From NCBI RefSeq assembly GCF_003590095.1, contig NC_039490.1:2745834-2809833 (forward strand): a stretch of 64,000 nt of DNA, given 5' to 3'. The DNA is from Trichoplusia ni. Taxonomy: Eukaryota; Arthropoda; Insecta; Lepidoptera; Noctuidae. This document shows positions 13,301-21,027 of the stretch, piece after piece. A program made the translations under genes and the position numbers. A model generated the notes under the pieces. The model did no database searches. It saw only the letters and a list, made by a program, of their open reading frames with translations, and had not been told where the DNA came from. The first letter of the stretch is position 1, and each line of letters opens with the position of its first letter.

Positions 13301-15122
13301 TCTTCACAAAAGTCATAAAAGTTAATGCTAAAAGTGCATTTTATTAAAGAACTGAGAAAGAAGGAATAGGTGAGTTAAAGTTTATTTGCTTTTATTTTAA
13401 AGATAATAAAATAAAAGCAAATAAACTTTAACTCAGTGTTTATTTTTAACCAAAAATCAACATTTTAATTTCTTAAACAACAACATTTTACTTACAACTT
13501 TCTAGTCAATATTTATTTTAATTTTAAAAACGCTTTAATCATAAATTATACTTTTAGACCTCCAAACAAAATATTTCAATCATAGAACAAGACAATAATC
13601 CCTACTAATTCCCTACTAATATTATAAATGCGAAAGTAACTCTGTCTGTCTGCCTGTTACGCTTTCACGTCTAAACCACTGAACTGATTTTAATGAAATT
13701 TGGTACAGAGATAGAGTTGACATTGAGAAAGAATATAGGATAGTTTTTATCCCGGACTTTTGAAGAGTTCTTTTGGAAACGCCATATAACCGACCTCGAC
13801 GCGGGCGAAAAGCTAGTAATATTTATTTCTGAAACTAAACAGTTAAAACTTGAAAAATAACATTTTTTAAAATGTTTAATCTTGCGGGCGGCAAGTAAGG
13901 ACATGTAGAAACAGGTTTACGCGGCGAGGCAATAAAATTTGGAACCGAATAGTTCGGCCGAATATTCGGTTCGGTAAACTTAAAACCGAATAGTATTCGG
14001 CATTCGGTTATTCGGTGAAACCACTATTCGGCGCATCTCTAATAATTATAATCCTTCCGAAATGCAAGAACTATAATAATATTATTTATTTCTAAAACGC
14101 ACATAACGATTGATTGATTGACCGTTGTTTTGAAAATCCTACGATTTTACTTCTAGACTATCCCAACTATTATTCATGCTTCACAAGTATGCTACATTTT
14201 CATTTAAATGGTAGTATTGAAACTTAACGTCCTACGTGTACTAACGTATTGACCTACTGGTATCATTTTAATTATCCTGGAAGTTTGAATATTCAGCTAT
14301 CTATGTAGTCATATCTGAATATACTTCCTTTACTGTCCTTTCAATATTTATTCTTTCAACTATTTTTGGGATATTTTGCTGAGTTACATTTATCACTCAC
14401 CTCAATTTGTTTCCTTTTGCACATTTGAATAATTTGCTCAGCTAATTGATAATCATTTGCCGAGGCATCGGTGAATACGTAAATATGAGATTTGGGAAGA
14501 CTCTTTTCTAAAGCTAACAGTGTTCCATTCATGGATGCTTCTGGACAATCGTTAATTTTAACGTCGTGTGCTTTTAACGCATTTATTGCTAGTAGGAATT
14601 TGTTGCGATCTTTGGTGATGGCCTTTATTTTGGAATCTATAATCAAAAGAGATAGTGTCGTAAGTAGAATTTATCATTTGTCTATAATAACTTAATTGTA
14701 TTTTAAAATCAAAATTCTTCCCAAGATGAGATGTTATTTTTTGGTCATATGTGTAAGCCTCTTTTGTACATAAAATTTAATCAGCTGGGATAGCAGATTG
14801 ACTACAACTCAATTGAAGTCTGAAATTCAAAGCCAATTGATTTGGGGATGAAATGTAAAGCATTTCCTCAATAATATTATAAATGTAGGTATGACTTACG
14901 TGGGTCGTTAATTGACACGAGCACCATATTTTCAATATCAGGATTCGCTTGAAACGCTATGTCGATAATTCTATGAGCACTGCTTTTAACTTTGTCGAGT
15001 TTATCAGACATTGTGCCTGTATCGTCAATGGCGATGGTTAAACTGCCGGTGCCCATGCTTGACACCTTGAAGATATTCACCAATGACCATACTATCCAAA
15101 AGGAATATTTTCGGTTCCTCAT
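1..15122 (-). CDS. Gene A: hemicentin-like VWA + 14 Ig + endonuclease-like C-terminus (3' end outside window)
   Basis: This is a secreted multidomain protein gene. At least 36 exons join in one open frame. Coding segments (high to low): 14900-15122, 14401-14636, 12580-12702, 12402-12491, 12021-12140, 11490-11658, 11158-11336, 10821-10902, 10576-10718, 9534-9696, 9104-9382, 8926-8995, 8662-8855, 8410-8550, 8022-8153, 7799-7868, 7447-7676, 6737-6865, 6332-6463, 5777-5937, 5534-5699, 5019-5297, 4870-4939, 4607-4800, 4339-4479, 4054-4185, 3842-3911, 3303-3532, 3011-3148, 2689-2826, 2414-2508, 1963-2205, 1577-1718, 771-1399, 527-655, 1-118. Exon phases agree throughout and sum to 5,862 nt in frame before the last exon, about 1,990 residues in view. 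Hemicentins are extracellular-matrix proteins with an N-terminal VWA and many I-set Igs; this one has no EGF or G2F region in view. The start ATG at 15122 is chosen because a hydrophobic signal sequence follows it. Gene B upstream is a paralogue. Confidence 0.85.
270..473 (+). repeat. Diverged Helitron-like repeat ending in CTAG
   Basis: Matches the family seen at 15438-15690: CTGAAGAGTTTGTTT near the start, ACAAAGTCGCG near the end, and a CTAG terminus followed by T. It lies in the intron between the last two visible exons of gene A. Confidence 0.6.
1577..2508 (-). CDS. Gene A exons 31-33: Ig 13 and Ig 14
   Basis: Exons 2414-2508, 1963-2205 and 1577-1718. Exon 31 gives the first half of Ig13 (KKLECEGYN...VRWLI). 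Exon 32 finishes it (SGNYSCRVTDKYGDTYTQTY) and, without an intron, starts Ig14 (DVKNVLSNCDTEAKPLAN). Exon 33 completes Ig14 (VAWYVNG...WGRYSCNVSNSHGS). Exon 33 ends in phase 1 (FDVIST then G) and joins in frame to the endonuclease-like exon across a short intron of about 180 bp. These Igs have no counterpart in the duplicated cassette and look like the original C-terminal pair. Confidence 0.85.
2689..5937 (-). CDS. Gene A exons 20-30: second six-Ig cassette (Ig 7-12)
   Basis: Exons 5777-5937, 5534-5699, 5019-5297, 4870-4939, 4607-4800, 4339-4479, 4054-4185, 3842-3911, 3303-3532, 3011-3148 and 2689-2826. They are a one-for-one copy of the preceding cassette. Lengths 279, 70, 194, 141, 132, 70 and 230 are identical; the other four differ by multiples of three (161 vs 143, 166 vs 163, 138 vs 129, 138 vs 132). 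Shared residues include DITSKHLMNIRWYYADEI in the single-exon Ig and KHAGxYKCVATNELGT in the fifth Ig. All carry the Ig cysteines and tryptophan. Identity varies among exon pairs, being highest in the 279-nt exon, which could reflect later gene conversion. The duplication is visible in the sequence; its date is not. Confidence 0.87.
6067..6313 (-). repeat. Short Helitron-like element in a gene A intron
   Basis: Read on the minus strand it begins TCTAATATATAAAATTCCCG and ends in GTCAGCTAG followed by T, the TC...CTAG ends expected for Helitrons. No coding sequence. It sits between exons 19 and 20 of gene A, at the boundary of the two Ig cassettes. Confidence 0.6.
6332..10718 (-). CDS. Gene A exons 9-19: first six-Ig cassette (Ig 1-6)
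   Basis: Eleven exons make six I-set Ig domains. Ig1 = 10576-10718 + 9534-9696 (KLTCKVSGYPEP...W, then DNYKCYSVNN). Ig2 = 9104-9382 alone (IIKCDITS...RWYY...GKYTCKA). Ig3 = 8926-8995 + 8662-8855 (VINC...SWEF...GNYKCVAVND). Ig4 = 8410-8550 + 8022-8153 (MPCDATGIPKPAITW...SGSYSCEAIN). Ig5 = 7799-7868 + 7447-7676 (TIEC...ITWQ...GRYKCVATNELG). Ig6 = 6737-6865 + 6332-6463 (IFCMTTGDLKPTITW...KIYVCEAQN). Each has the two core cysteines and the tryptophan. Most Igs are split between B/C and F strands by an intron, the usual hemicentin pattern. Exon order, phase and most lengths repeat exactly in the cassette at 2689-5937. Confidence 0.87.
9768..9963 (-). repeat. Dispersed lepidopteran repeat with (ATC)-type tail
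   Basis: Contains GGGCCTAGGCTTTTCCCAAC and CAGTGTTTTACAAGGAGCGA, phrases I recognise as common in lepidopteran genomes, next to a short ATC-rich tail at its left end. Probably the 3' end of a non-LTR retroelement or a SINE; the class is uncertain. Confidence 0.5.
10196..10544. mobile_element. GC-rich MITE, PIF/Harbinger-like, 349 bp
   Basis: Imperfect terminal inverted repeats (GGCTGACCCTACATTTGGC left; GGCAGATCCCACATATGGC read inward from the right) are flanked by TAA on both sides (10193-10195 and 10545-10547). A three-base TAA/TTA duplication with GGC-starting ends fits PIF/Harbinger. It is strikingly GC-rich with CG runs near both ends, unlike the AT-rich intron around it. No coding capacity. 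Confidence 0.65.
10821..12140 (-). CDS. Gene A exons 5-8: beta-rich region between VWA and the first Ig
   Basis: Exons 12021-12140, 11490-11658, 11158-11336 and 10821-10902. In hemicentins the VWA is followed by a beta-rich segment before the Ig repeats. Here it reads FTIDDHTKYAVVYVSGY, then VSLSITGP, then a segment starting VVKVAKVSSASDF, with a final Ser/Thr/Lys/Pro-rich spacer (VTPQNPKK). No cysteine pair or named domain is visible. Gene B has matching exons at 30155-30283, 29598-29763, 22774-22949 and 22280-22352 with the same phases, which supports the model. The acceptor side of exon 11158-11336 is the source of the fragment copied into the hAT-like element in the upstream intron. Confidence 0.8.
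11836..11890 (+). repeat. Imperfect CTRT microsatellite
   Basis: Repeated CTAT/CTGT units (TCTATCCGTCTATCTGTCTG) lie in the intron between gene A exons 5 and 6. Confidence 0.6.
12402..15122 (-). CDS. Gene A exons 1-4: signal peptide and VWA domain
   Basis: Exons 14900-15122, 14401-14636, 12580-12702 and 12402-12491. A basic start (MRNRK) and a hydrophobic stretch (FWIVWSLVNIF) are followed by the VWA fold. The metal-ion site begins IAIDDTGTMSD. Exon 2 carries the hemicentin-type NDCPEAS and the strand YVFTDAS, with T and D metal-site positions. Exon 3 gives INFILLGFC and a Y-NEIA-CSG helix as in hemicentins; exon 4 ends the domain. VWA domains of this type bind ligands through a bound divalent cation, outside the cell. 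The intron between exons 2 and 3 contains the hAT-like element at 12999-14041. An upstream in-frame start is possible but would bury the signal peptide. Confidence 0.88.
12741..12990. repeat. Dispersed repeat with GGTTTACTC...GCGTATTTA ends
   Basis: Starts CAACGGTTTACTCATGCGTA, continues GGGATTGCCCGACTAGT, and ends GCGCATATTTAC. A second copy with matching ends is at 40885-41046. The inverted ends suggest a MITE. It directly abuts the hAT-like element. Confidence 0.5.
13187..13462. repeat. Interrupted hairpin inside the hAT-like element
   Basis: The outer arms TGTTGATTTTTGG (13187 on) and CCAAAAATCAACA (to 13462) continue inward as arms of roughly 56 nt. A 48-nt segment starting GAGTTAAAGTTTATTTGC occurs twice in direct orientation (13215-13262 and 13372-13419), once on each side of the captured gene A fragment. 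Confidence 0.75.
13262..13376. repeat. Captured copy of gene A exon 7 acceptor region
   Basis: Identical base for base to 11306-11430 except for a 10-bp deletion just beyond the acceptor. It includes the 3' splice acceptor (TTTTCAG on the minus strand) and about 30 nt of coding exon, in the same orientation as the source. It could act as a cryptic acceptor in the intron where it now sits. Confidence 0.85.
13599..13816 (+). mobile_element. Short Helitron-like element (TCCCTACTAATATTATAAATGCG type)
   Basis: Begins TCCCTACTAATT, repeats that start, continues ATTATAAATGCGAAAGT, and ends AAAAGCTAG followed by T; it is preceded by A. Same family as 24406-24633. Nested in the hAT-like element, so younger than it. 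Confidence 0.7.
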
Positions 15123-15342
15123 TTTAATATATTGTATACGAAAATGTATTTCACTTTGCAAGGTAAAACTCTGAATCCTCAAAATTCTCCTGAATGACTG
15201 AACAATGTAAATTTTTACCTCTAATTTATATACATTTTTGGTTATCCGTTTTTAGGTTATGATTCATTTCTATCACCTTGCAGTATTTTCCTTTTATTTT
15301 AATCGGAGATCCATATGAAATGGAGCAGGATGTTCAAAGTCA

Positions 15343-15415
15343 GTGCGTTTAAATAAAACTACTTTTAAGGATTTTACCGCGGTTTAATTTCAATGTCTAA
15401 AATTCGCGTAAACCT
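15343..15415. repeat. Fragment of the ACTTTTACGGATTTTATCGCGG repeat family
   Basis: Diverged copy of the sequence at the arms of 62014-62179, joined to ATTCGCGTAAACCTAAGGAA as in the other copies (40461-40500, 62176-62215; partial copy at 7009-7075). Confidence 0.5.
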
Positions 15416-15437
15416 AAGGAACCAAATTGCGTTTAAA

Positions 15438-15690
15438 TCTATACTAATATATGAAGCTGAAGAGTTTGTTTATTTGTTTGAACGCGCTAATCTCAGGAAC
15501 TACTGGTCCAAATTGAAAAATTATTTTTGTGTTGAATAGACCATTCATCGAGGAAGGCTTTAGGCTGTAAACCATCACGCTGCGACTAATAGGAGCGAAG
15601 ATACAATGGAAAATGTGAAAAAAACAGGGCAGGTATAAATCATAACTTATATCTTCTACCCACGAGGAAGAAGTCGCGGGCAACAGCTAG
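15438..15690 (+). mobile_element. Short Helitron-like element (TCTATACTAATATATRAAGC type)
   Basis: Begins TCTATACTAATATATGAAGC after an A and ends AACAGCTAG followed by T. Other copies: 21993-22225, 25755-25974, 34030-34304, 40188-40462, 61232-61450 and 63382-63590. No coding capacity. It lies between the gene A start and the gene B end. Confidence 0.7.
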
Positions 15691-16482
15691 TTAGATATAA
15701 AATATTTATGGATAGCAGTGTCAGACTCTTCCTGACTAAACGTGCACCGCCGTGCAACGTTTCCCGCGCCGGTGCATGGCAAAGGCTGTGAAAATCCGCG
15801 CTCTGTCTTGTCTTCCGATCTTGTTTGTTGATCTTTTATTTATTTTTATGTATGTATTGTAATTAGTGTGGTTCACTATTAGTTGTTTTTATTTTATGTT
15901 TATTGTTATAAATTTTTTCTTAGTTATTTATATGTATATTTATTTAATATATATGGAACTGGGTGACATCCGTGACTCAACACCAAGGCTCAGTTGAAAG
16001 TCAGCGTCAGGCACTAGTTGCCTGGCATTGACACTGGCATGAATTGAGACCTTTTCTTGGTGCAGTTGCAGGGTACATTTTTTTGGTAAATTTTATGCTT
16101 AATTTTTATGCTGTACTAATTAGACGTCTAAAGGAAACAAGTATTTAACGCTTATTCGGGACAGAAATAAAATTATACCTTTTTATTTTGTACAGTTTAA
16201 TAAAAAATACACAATAATTCAAGCAGCAATAAAAATTGCCTTGTAATTTATGTGCTGCTAAATTTCACTTGACTATTTACAAATCGTTATTTTTAAATTA
16301 ATTATGAAGAACTAAATGATTTATTTCATACATTAAACTTAAACATTGTTATTTCTGCTTGTTGTTAAATAGAATGTCTTACAATAAATAGGGTGTTTGA
16401 CTAAATCTAATAAAATTGATATGTTAATTCATTAGACAGATTTAAAAAATATATTGATACCGTATTTTTAATGTATGTCATT
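15691..16482. other. Intergenic sequence between genes A and B
   Basis: AT-rich, no supportable gene or element. It would contain the promoter of gene A or lie close to it; I see no motif that I can defend. Confidence 0.4.
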
Positions 16483-16850
16483 CATCATCATCATCAGCCT
16501 ATCGCAGTCCACTGCTGGACATAGGCCTCTCCAAGTGCACGCCACTGAGATTGATTTTCGGCTTCTCGCATCCAGCTCTTGCCAGCCGTCTTGCGCAAGT
16601 CATCACTCCACCGTGCCTGAGGACGTCCTACACTACGTTTGCCGAGGCGTGGTCTCCACTCTAGAACTCGTTTACCTCAACGGTTATCGGTTCTTCGGCT
16701 AATATGGCCAGCCCACTGCCACTTCAGCTTGCTGATTCGGTGGGCTATGTCGATGACCTTGGTTCTCTGACGGATTACCTCATTTCTGATGCGATCCCTC
16801 AGAGAAATGCCGAGCATAGCCCTTTCTATAGCCCGCTGAGCGACTTTAAA
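16483..16850 (-). pseudogene. 5'-truncated RTE-type LINE fragment (end of reverse transcriptase ORF)
   Basis: The minus strand reads ISKLKWQWAGHISRRTDNR, a stop where tryptophan is expected, then VLEWRPRLGKRSVGRPQARW, DDLRKTAGKSWMREAENQSQ and GEAYVQQWTA, ending in a (TGATGA)-type tail at 16483-16496. This is the C-terminal tail typical of lepidopteran RTE-clade reverse transcriptases, with the short-repeat 3' end of that clade. Dead fragment. Confidence 0.75.
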
Positions 16851-16983
16851 CTAATAAATAATATCATTAAAAAGTGAAAAAGAATTAGGTACCACCACTT
16901 AAGATGATAAAATGTATAGAAGTGGGAGCTGGAAACATCACTTGCTAGTAAAAAGCGGTCTGGTAAGTGTGTCTCTTTCAGAT

Positions 16984-16989
16984 TTTATT
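16984..16989 (-). terminator. Candidate poly(A) signal of gene B
   Basis: An AATAAA hexamer on the minus strand lies about 120 nt past the gene B stop codon, at a usual distance. The RTE fragment starting a little further downstream would be just outside the transcript. Confidence 0.5.
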
Positions 16990-17105
16990 TACGAGGTAAT
17001 AGAAACAACACGTATCCAATATTTTTTGAAAATCTGTGACGGACTAAACGGTTTTTTGCCAAATACCTTATAAGCGATATATTATTTATGCTAGCTACAG
17101 TGTAA

Positions 17106-20100
17106 TTACTGTATCTTAACATATATTTTAATACTATCTGTGCCAACATCATTGTCTGCAATACATAGATAGGTTCCTTCATTCGTATAATTGACGTTTG
17201 TTAAATGTAGAGGTCGCGCTGCCTTGTTCCTGAAATCATAAGAAATTAACTTATACCGACATTACATAATGTATACATGTATAAGTAGACGACGCTACTG
17301 CGTTTCTAGAAATGATATTATGACCTAACTGGCTATTGCCCGCGGGCTGGCCCTATATAAATCGAAAATGATACCACGGGAACGTAAAATCGGCATTGAA
17401 CCCATCATTTGCGTTAATCCTGGTTATATACTATCTGTGTACTAAGTTTCGTTTAAATCCCTTCTATGGTTGGTGAATGAAGAATAAACATCCATACACA
17501 CAAACTTTCGCCTTAAATACAAGTAAGATGGCGTTGCTAATGCAACATAATATCAATGAGCCGATATCTCAATCATCACTCAGTTGGTTACATCAGAGGC
17601 AAGTATTTTGACATCGTGAGTTATTCTGTAGAAAAGCGTCAATGTTTATGACACTGACAAATGAGGCTACCTAACGATTAACAATATTAGTACTGAAAAG
17701 CTATTAACAAAGCCCCAAGCTATGCTTAGGTGAACTTCATTTTACCAGTTGGTAGATGAAACTACAAAACTTCCTTAGTATTTAAAACAACAGATATAGA
17801 AATAATAAATTTACCGTGCTATAATCTTCGTAGTTGAATCGACTGCTATGAATACCCATTTTGCAGTTGGCACTGGATTGCCATATTTGACATCGCACGG
17901 CAGAACTACACTGTCACCGGACCTCAGGATCACAAGTTTTGACTTTGGAGGGTCGATATAAGGAGCCACTGTAAGAAGATAACTTGCATTGATTCATATA
18001 CTCTGCTAATATACTTATTTGTTAATTATTGAATATCCAACAATCAAAATCATTTTAATAATCTACATATAAACAAATAAAAAGAGATATAGAAAAGCAA
18101 AAAATTTTGACATCAGATGAAAGTTTGACCCAAGTTTGTTTGATGGTACTTTACTCCTAAAAATAATAAGACTTCTTTAATATATTTCTTAAGCCCTTCT
18201 CCATTGTCTCTTTGACAACCTCTGAAAAACTTTTCTTTTATATGCAAAGAATTTAGGCACTTACCTTGAACATCGACTGTTATTGTTAGTTCTGCTCTTC
18301 CAACATCATTTTCTGCTATGCAGTGATAATTGCCAGAATCTCTCGATAACGCCTTAAATCTGAAACATTATGGTTTCTGAATTTTCCACTGAACATGCTT
18401 ATACAAATATTACTTTGCCTGCATTTATCAACTGTTATCAGTCTATACTTAGCTACATGCAGCTACGTATATATTGAGATACATATCTTCACAAATATTA
18501 TGCAATAATATCACAAATTGTAACGTTTAAATATTAAGATGTTGTTACCTGTGAGTGTTTTGAGAGTCCGTATGGTGTCTTTCATCTAGTAAAACCATGA
18601 CGTCATCTTGTGTCATTTCCCATCGCACCGTGGGTGCAGGCGCGCCAGTAGCATTGCATGGAAGTGCTACCTCATCTTCTTCCTTAACTATCTGGGTATT
18701 GCTCTCCATACTTAATATTGTTGGAGGATCTATGAGCAATGTAAAATTCTCAGCAAATAAATCATACTTTTAAATAGAAAATGAAATGCTTTACTATTTA
18801 CAAAGCGTCAAAGACAGCTTCATCCCTTTCGAAGCCAGAAAACGTGTCCAGAAGGCTGGCAGTGGCAACCTTGCGACGTGGATGCCAATGATAATTCTTT
18901 AAATTAAAAAAAATAGACTAGTTTTCTGACCATGGTTGGAGTCGCTTAAGCTATTTGCGAGTTCCTTATAAAGAGCTCGTACAACTGGACCCCTTCCCTA
19001 TCTTATTTCAAGTGTAAAAAAATTAACAGAACTATACTCACATTGAAGTTGTACTGTAATAACAGCTGTAGATTGTCCAGCTATATTTTCAGCTGTGCAT
19101 TTATAATCACCCTTATGTTCACTCTGTGCTGCACCTATCTTTAATCTATCGTTATCTGCTACCACACCATCTGGCAATGAGCTGAAGTCAAAAGCGTCTT
19201 CCGATTTGTATGTCCAAGTTATGGTGGGTGAGGGGTTGCCTTTAATTATACTGAAATTTTAAAAATTCAAAATAAAAAATCAAAGTCTCATATTCTCACA
19301 GCACCAAATAGACGGAGAAATTAAGCAACCCAAGTAAGGCAAAAAATAAAATGATTTTTTCATGATGATACTAACTCGTATAGTAACTGGGTATTAAAAC
19401 CTCTCTTATGAGAAAACTACGTTATCAACAGGCACATTTCCACGGTTGCGGTCAATAAGCAGCTGAAACTGCAGCAGCTGGTCACAATTAAAATTCACAT
19501 ATGCATGTATTATTTGGTTTGATTTTACCTGCATTCCAAAGAACTCCAATCTCCTGGCTTTAGCACAATGTTTTCTTTCTCCACTTTTACTTCTGGTGGG
19601 TCTAAAACATTAATGTTTTAAAAATAACTTAGGAATAGGCAGTAAAACTGTAAATATCAATTAATTAGCGCTATTTCCTTATGAACTATTACTGTATCGT
19701 TGTTGCCGTATTAGTCACGGTCATAACAATTCTGATAATACCAGGAATACTCTTGGTATATTGTCTTACATACCTATCCCAGATATTTCGACGAGAGCGC
19801 TGAACGATTTAAAATTCGCTTCATTTTTGACTTCACATTTGTAATTGCCAACGGTGTTTAAAGTCATATTTTTGATCCACAATGCCTTTTCTTCGTTCAA
19901 AACTTGAATTTCATCACTTTCATAAACTTCAGTATCGTTATGGTACCATTTGATCACAGCTTCTGGGTAAGCGGAAACCTCACAGTACAGCTTACCTTCA
20001 CTGCCGTATTCCAAGCTTTGATCTGTAAACACATAATGTAATAATATCTCTCATCAATATCATCATCATATCAGCCTATAGCTGTCTACTGCTGGACTTA

Positions 20101-21027
20101 GGCCTGTCCATATGTTCTCTTGATAAAGTGCGGCGTAAAGAGTGGTTTAAAAATTTGATGGAAACAAATCCAACAGAAACCATGTCATTCAATTGCACCA
20201 TACGCATAAATTAATTATGGAAAGCTATTTTTATTACTGAGAAGTAATCAAGCCCACAGTGTAAATCTAACCAACCGAAATGAAGATGACTTTTATAATC
20301 TTTCGGTAAATTGTCATTAAAATTGTGATATACTGTATGTACCTGTAGGAGTCTGTATCACATTGAAAGTATAAGGTCTGTGTACAAAAACGTTTAAACT
20401 GCACAAGTCTTCGCCTTCTATATTCCTTGGTTTGCAATATACAGTTGTATTTGTTGTAGGGTTTTCTATGTTGACATAACTGATGTATAATGCTGGTATT
20501 TCTAGAAGTAAGTTCTGGAACAGAGTTAAGGCAATAATAAAAGAAAGTTCATGACTGTTAAAAAACAACGTTAAATAAAAAAAAGCCGAGCCAAACTTGA
20601 TGAAATTAAGTTATTATTAATTTAATTTATAAAGACAGCTTAAGAATAGAATAATAAAAAAATCGTGTCATCAAGTCAGAAATATGAGAATAATAAAAAA
20701 AATACAGACTGTATGCAAATCTCGTCCTTTTTGAAGTCGTCTCAAAACTAATAATGACGTGGGCTTGGCTTACACGGACCACTCTCTTACCGAATGTAAA
20801 GAGTGCTCATTGTTGTTCAATTAACCAAAATGAGAACAGTTATTAATTTTTCTAGTACTATACCTCAGGCGATAGGCTCATGCCCATGTTATCATCATTC
20901 CACGAGATACTGGGAGTCGGGTAACCAGTTACTTTGCACGCGATTGTTGCGCTTTTACCAAATTCTACAGTCAATGGATTTTGATCTAAAATTTGACATT
21001 TTGGCGATGTTCTTCTAAATCCCATAC
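17106..21027 (-). CDS. Gene B exons 9-17: five Ig domains and stop codon
   Basis: Ig1 = 20864-21027 + 20343-20514 (ATIACKVTGYPTPSISW; TTVYCKPRN). Ig2 = 19774-20022 (GKLYCEVSAYPEAVIKWYH; GNYKCEVKNE). Ig3 = 19529-19601 + 19042-19250 (SSLEC; PTITWTYKS; GDYKCTAENIAG). Ig4 = 18549-18729 + 18265-18359 (VALPCNATGAPAPTVRWEM; GNYHCIAENDVG). Ig5 = 17815-17968 + 17106-17229 (VVLPCDVKYGNPVPTAKW; GTYLCIADNDVG). The exon pattern (split, single, split, split, split) matches the first five Igs of each gene A cassette, so this five-Ig set may represent an ancestral unit. The protein ends shortly after Ig5, with no transmembrane segment or anchor. Confidence 0.83.

Larger units (their letters stand above)
12999..14041. 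mobile_element. Non-autonomous hAT-like element, 1,043 bp, carrying a host-gene fragment
   Basis: Both ends read TAGAGATGCGCCGAATA inward. They are flanked by 8-bp near-duplicates (ACAATTAT at 12991-12998, ATAATTAT at 14042-14049), as hAT transposons make. Many ATTCGG/CCGAAT motifs fill about 100 bp inside each end, which may be transposase-binding repeats. No transposase ORF. The interior holds a long hairpin (13187-13462) interrupted by a copied piece of gene A (13262-13376), and a later Helitron-like insertion (13599-13816). It lies in the gene A intron between exons 2 and 3. Confidence 0.75.
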
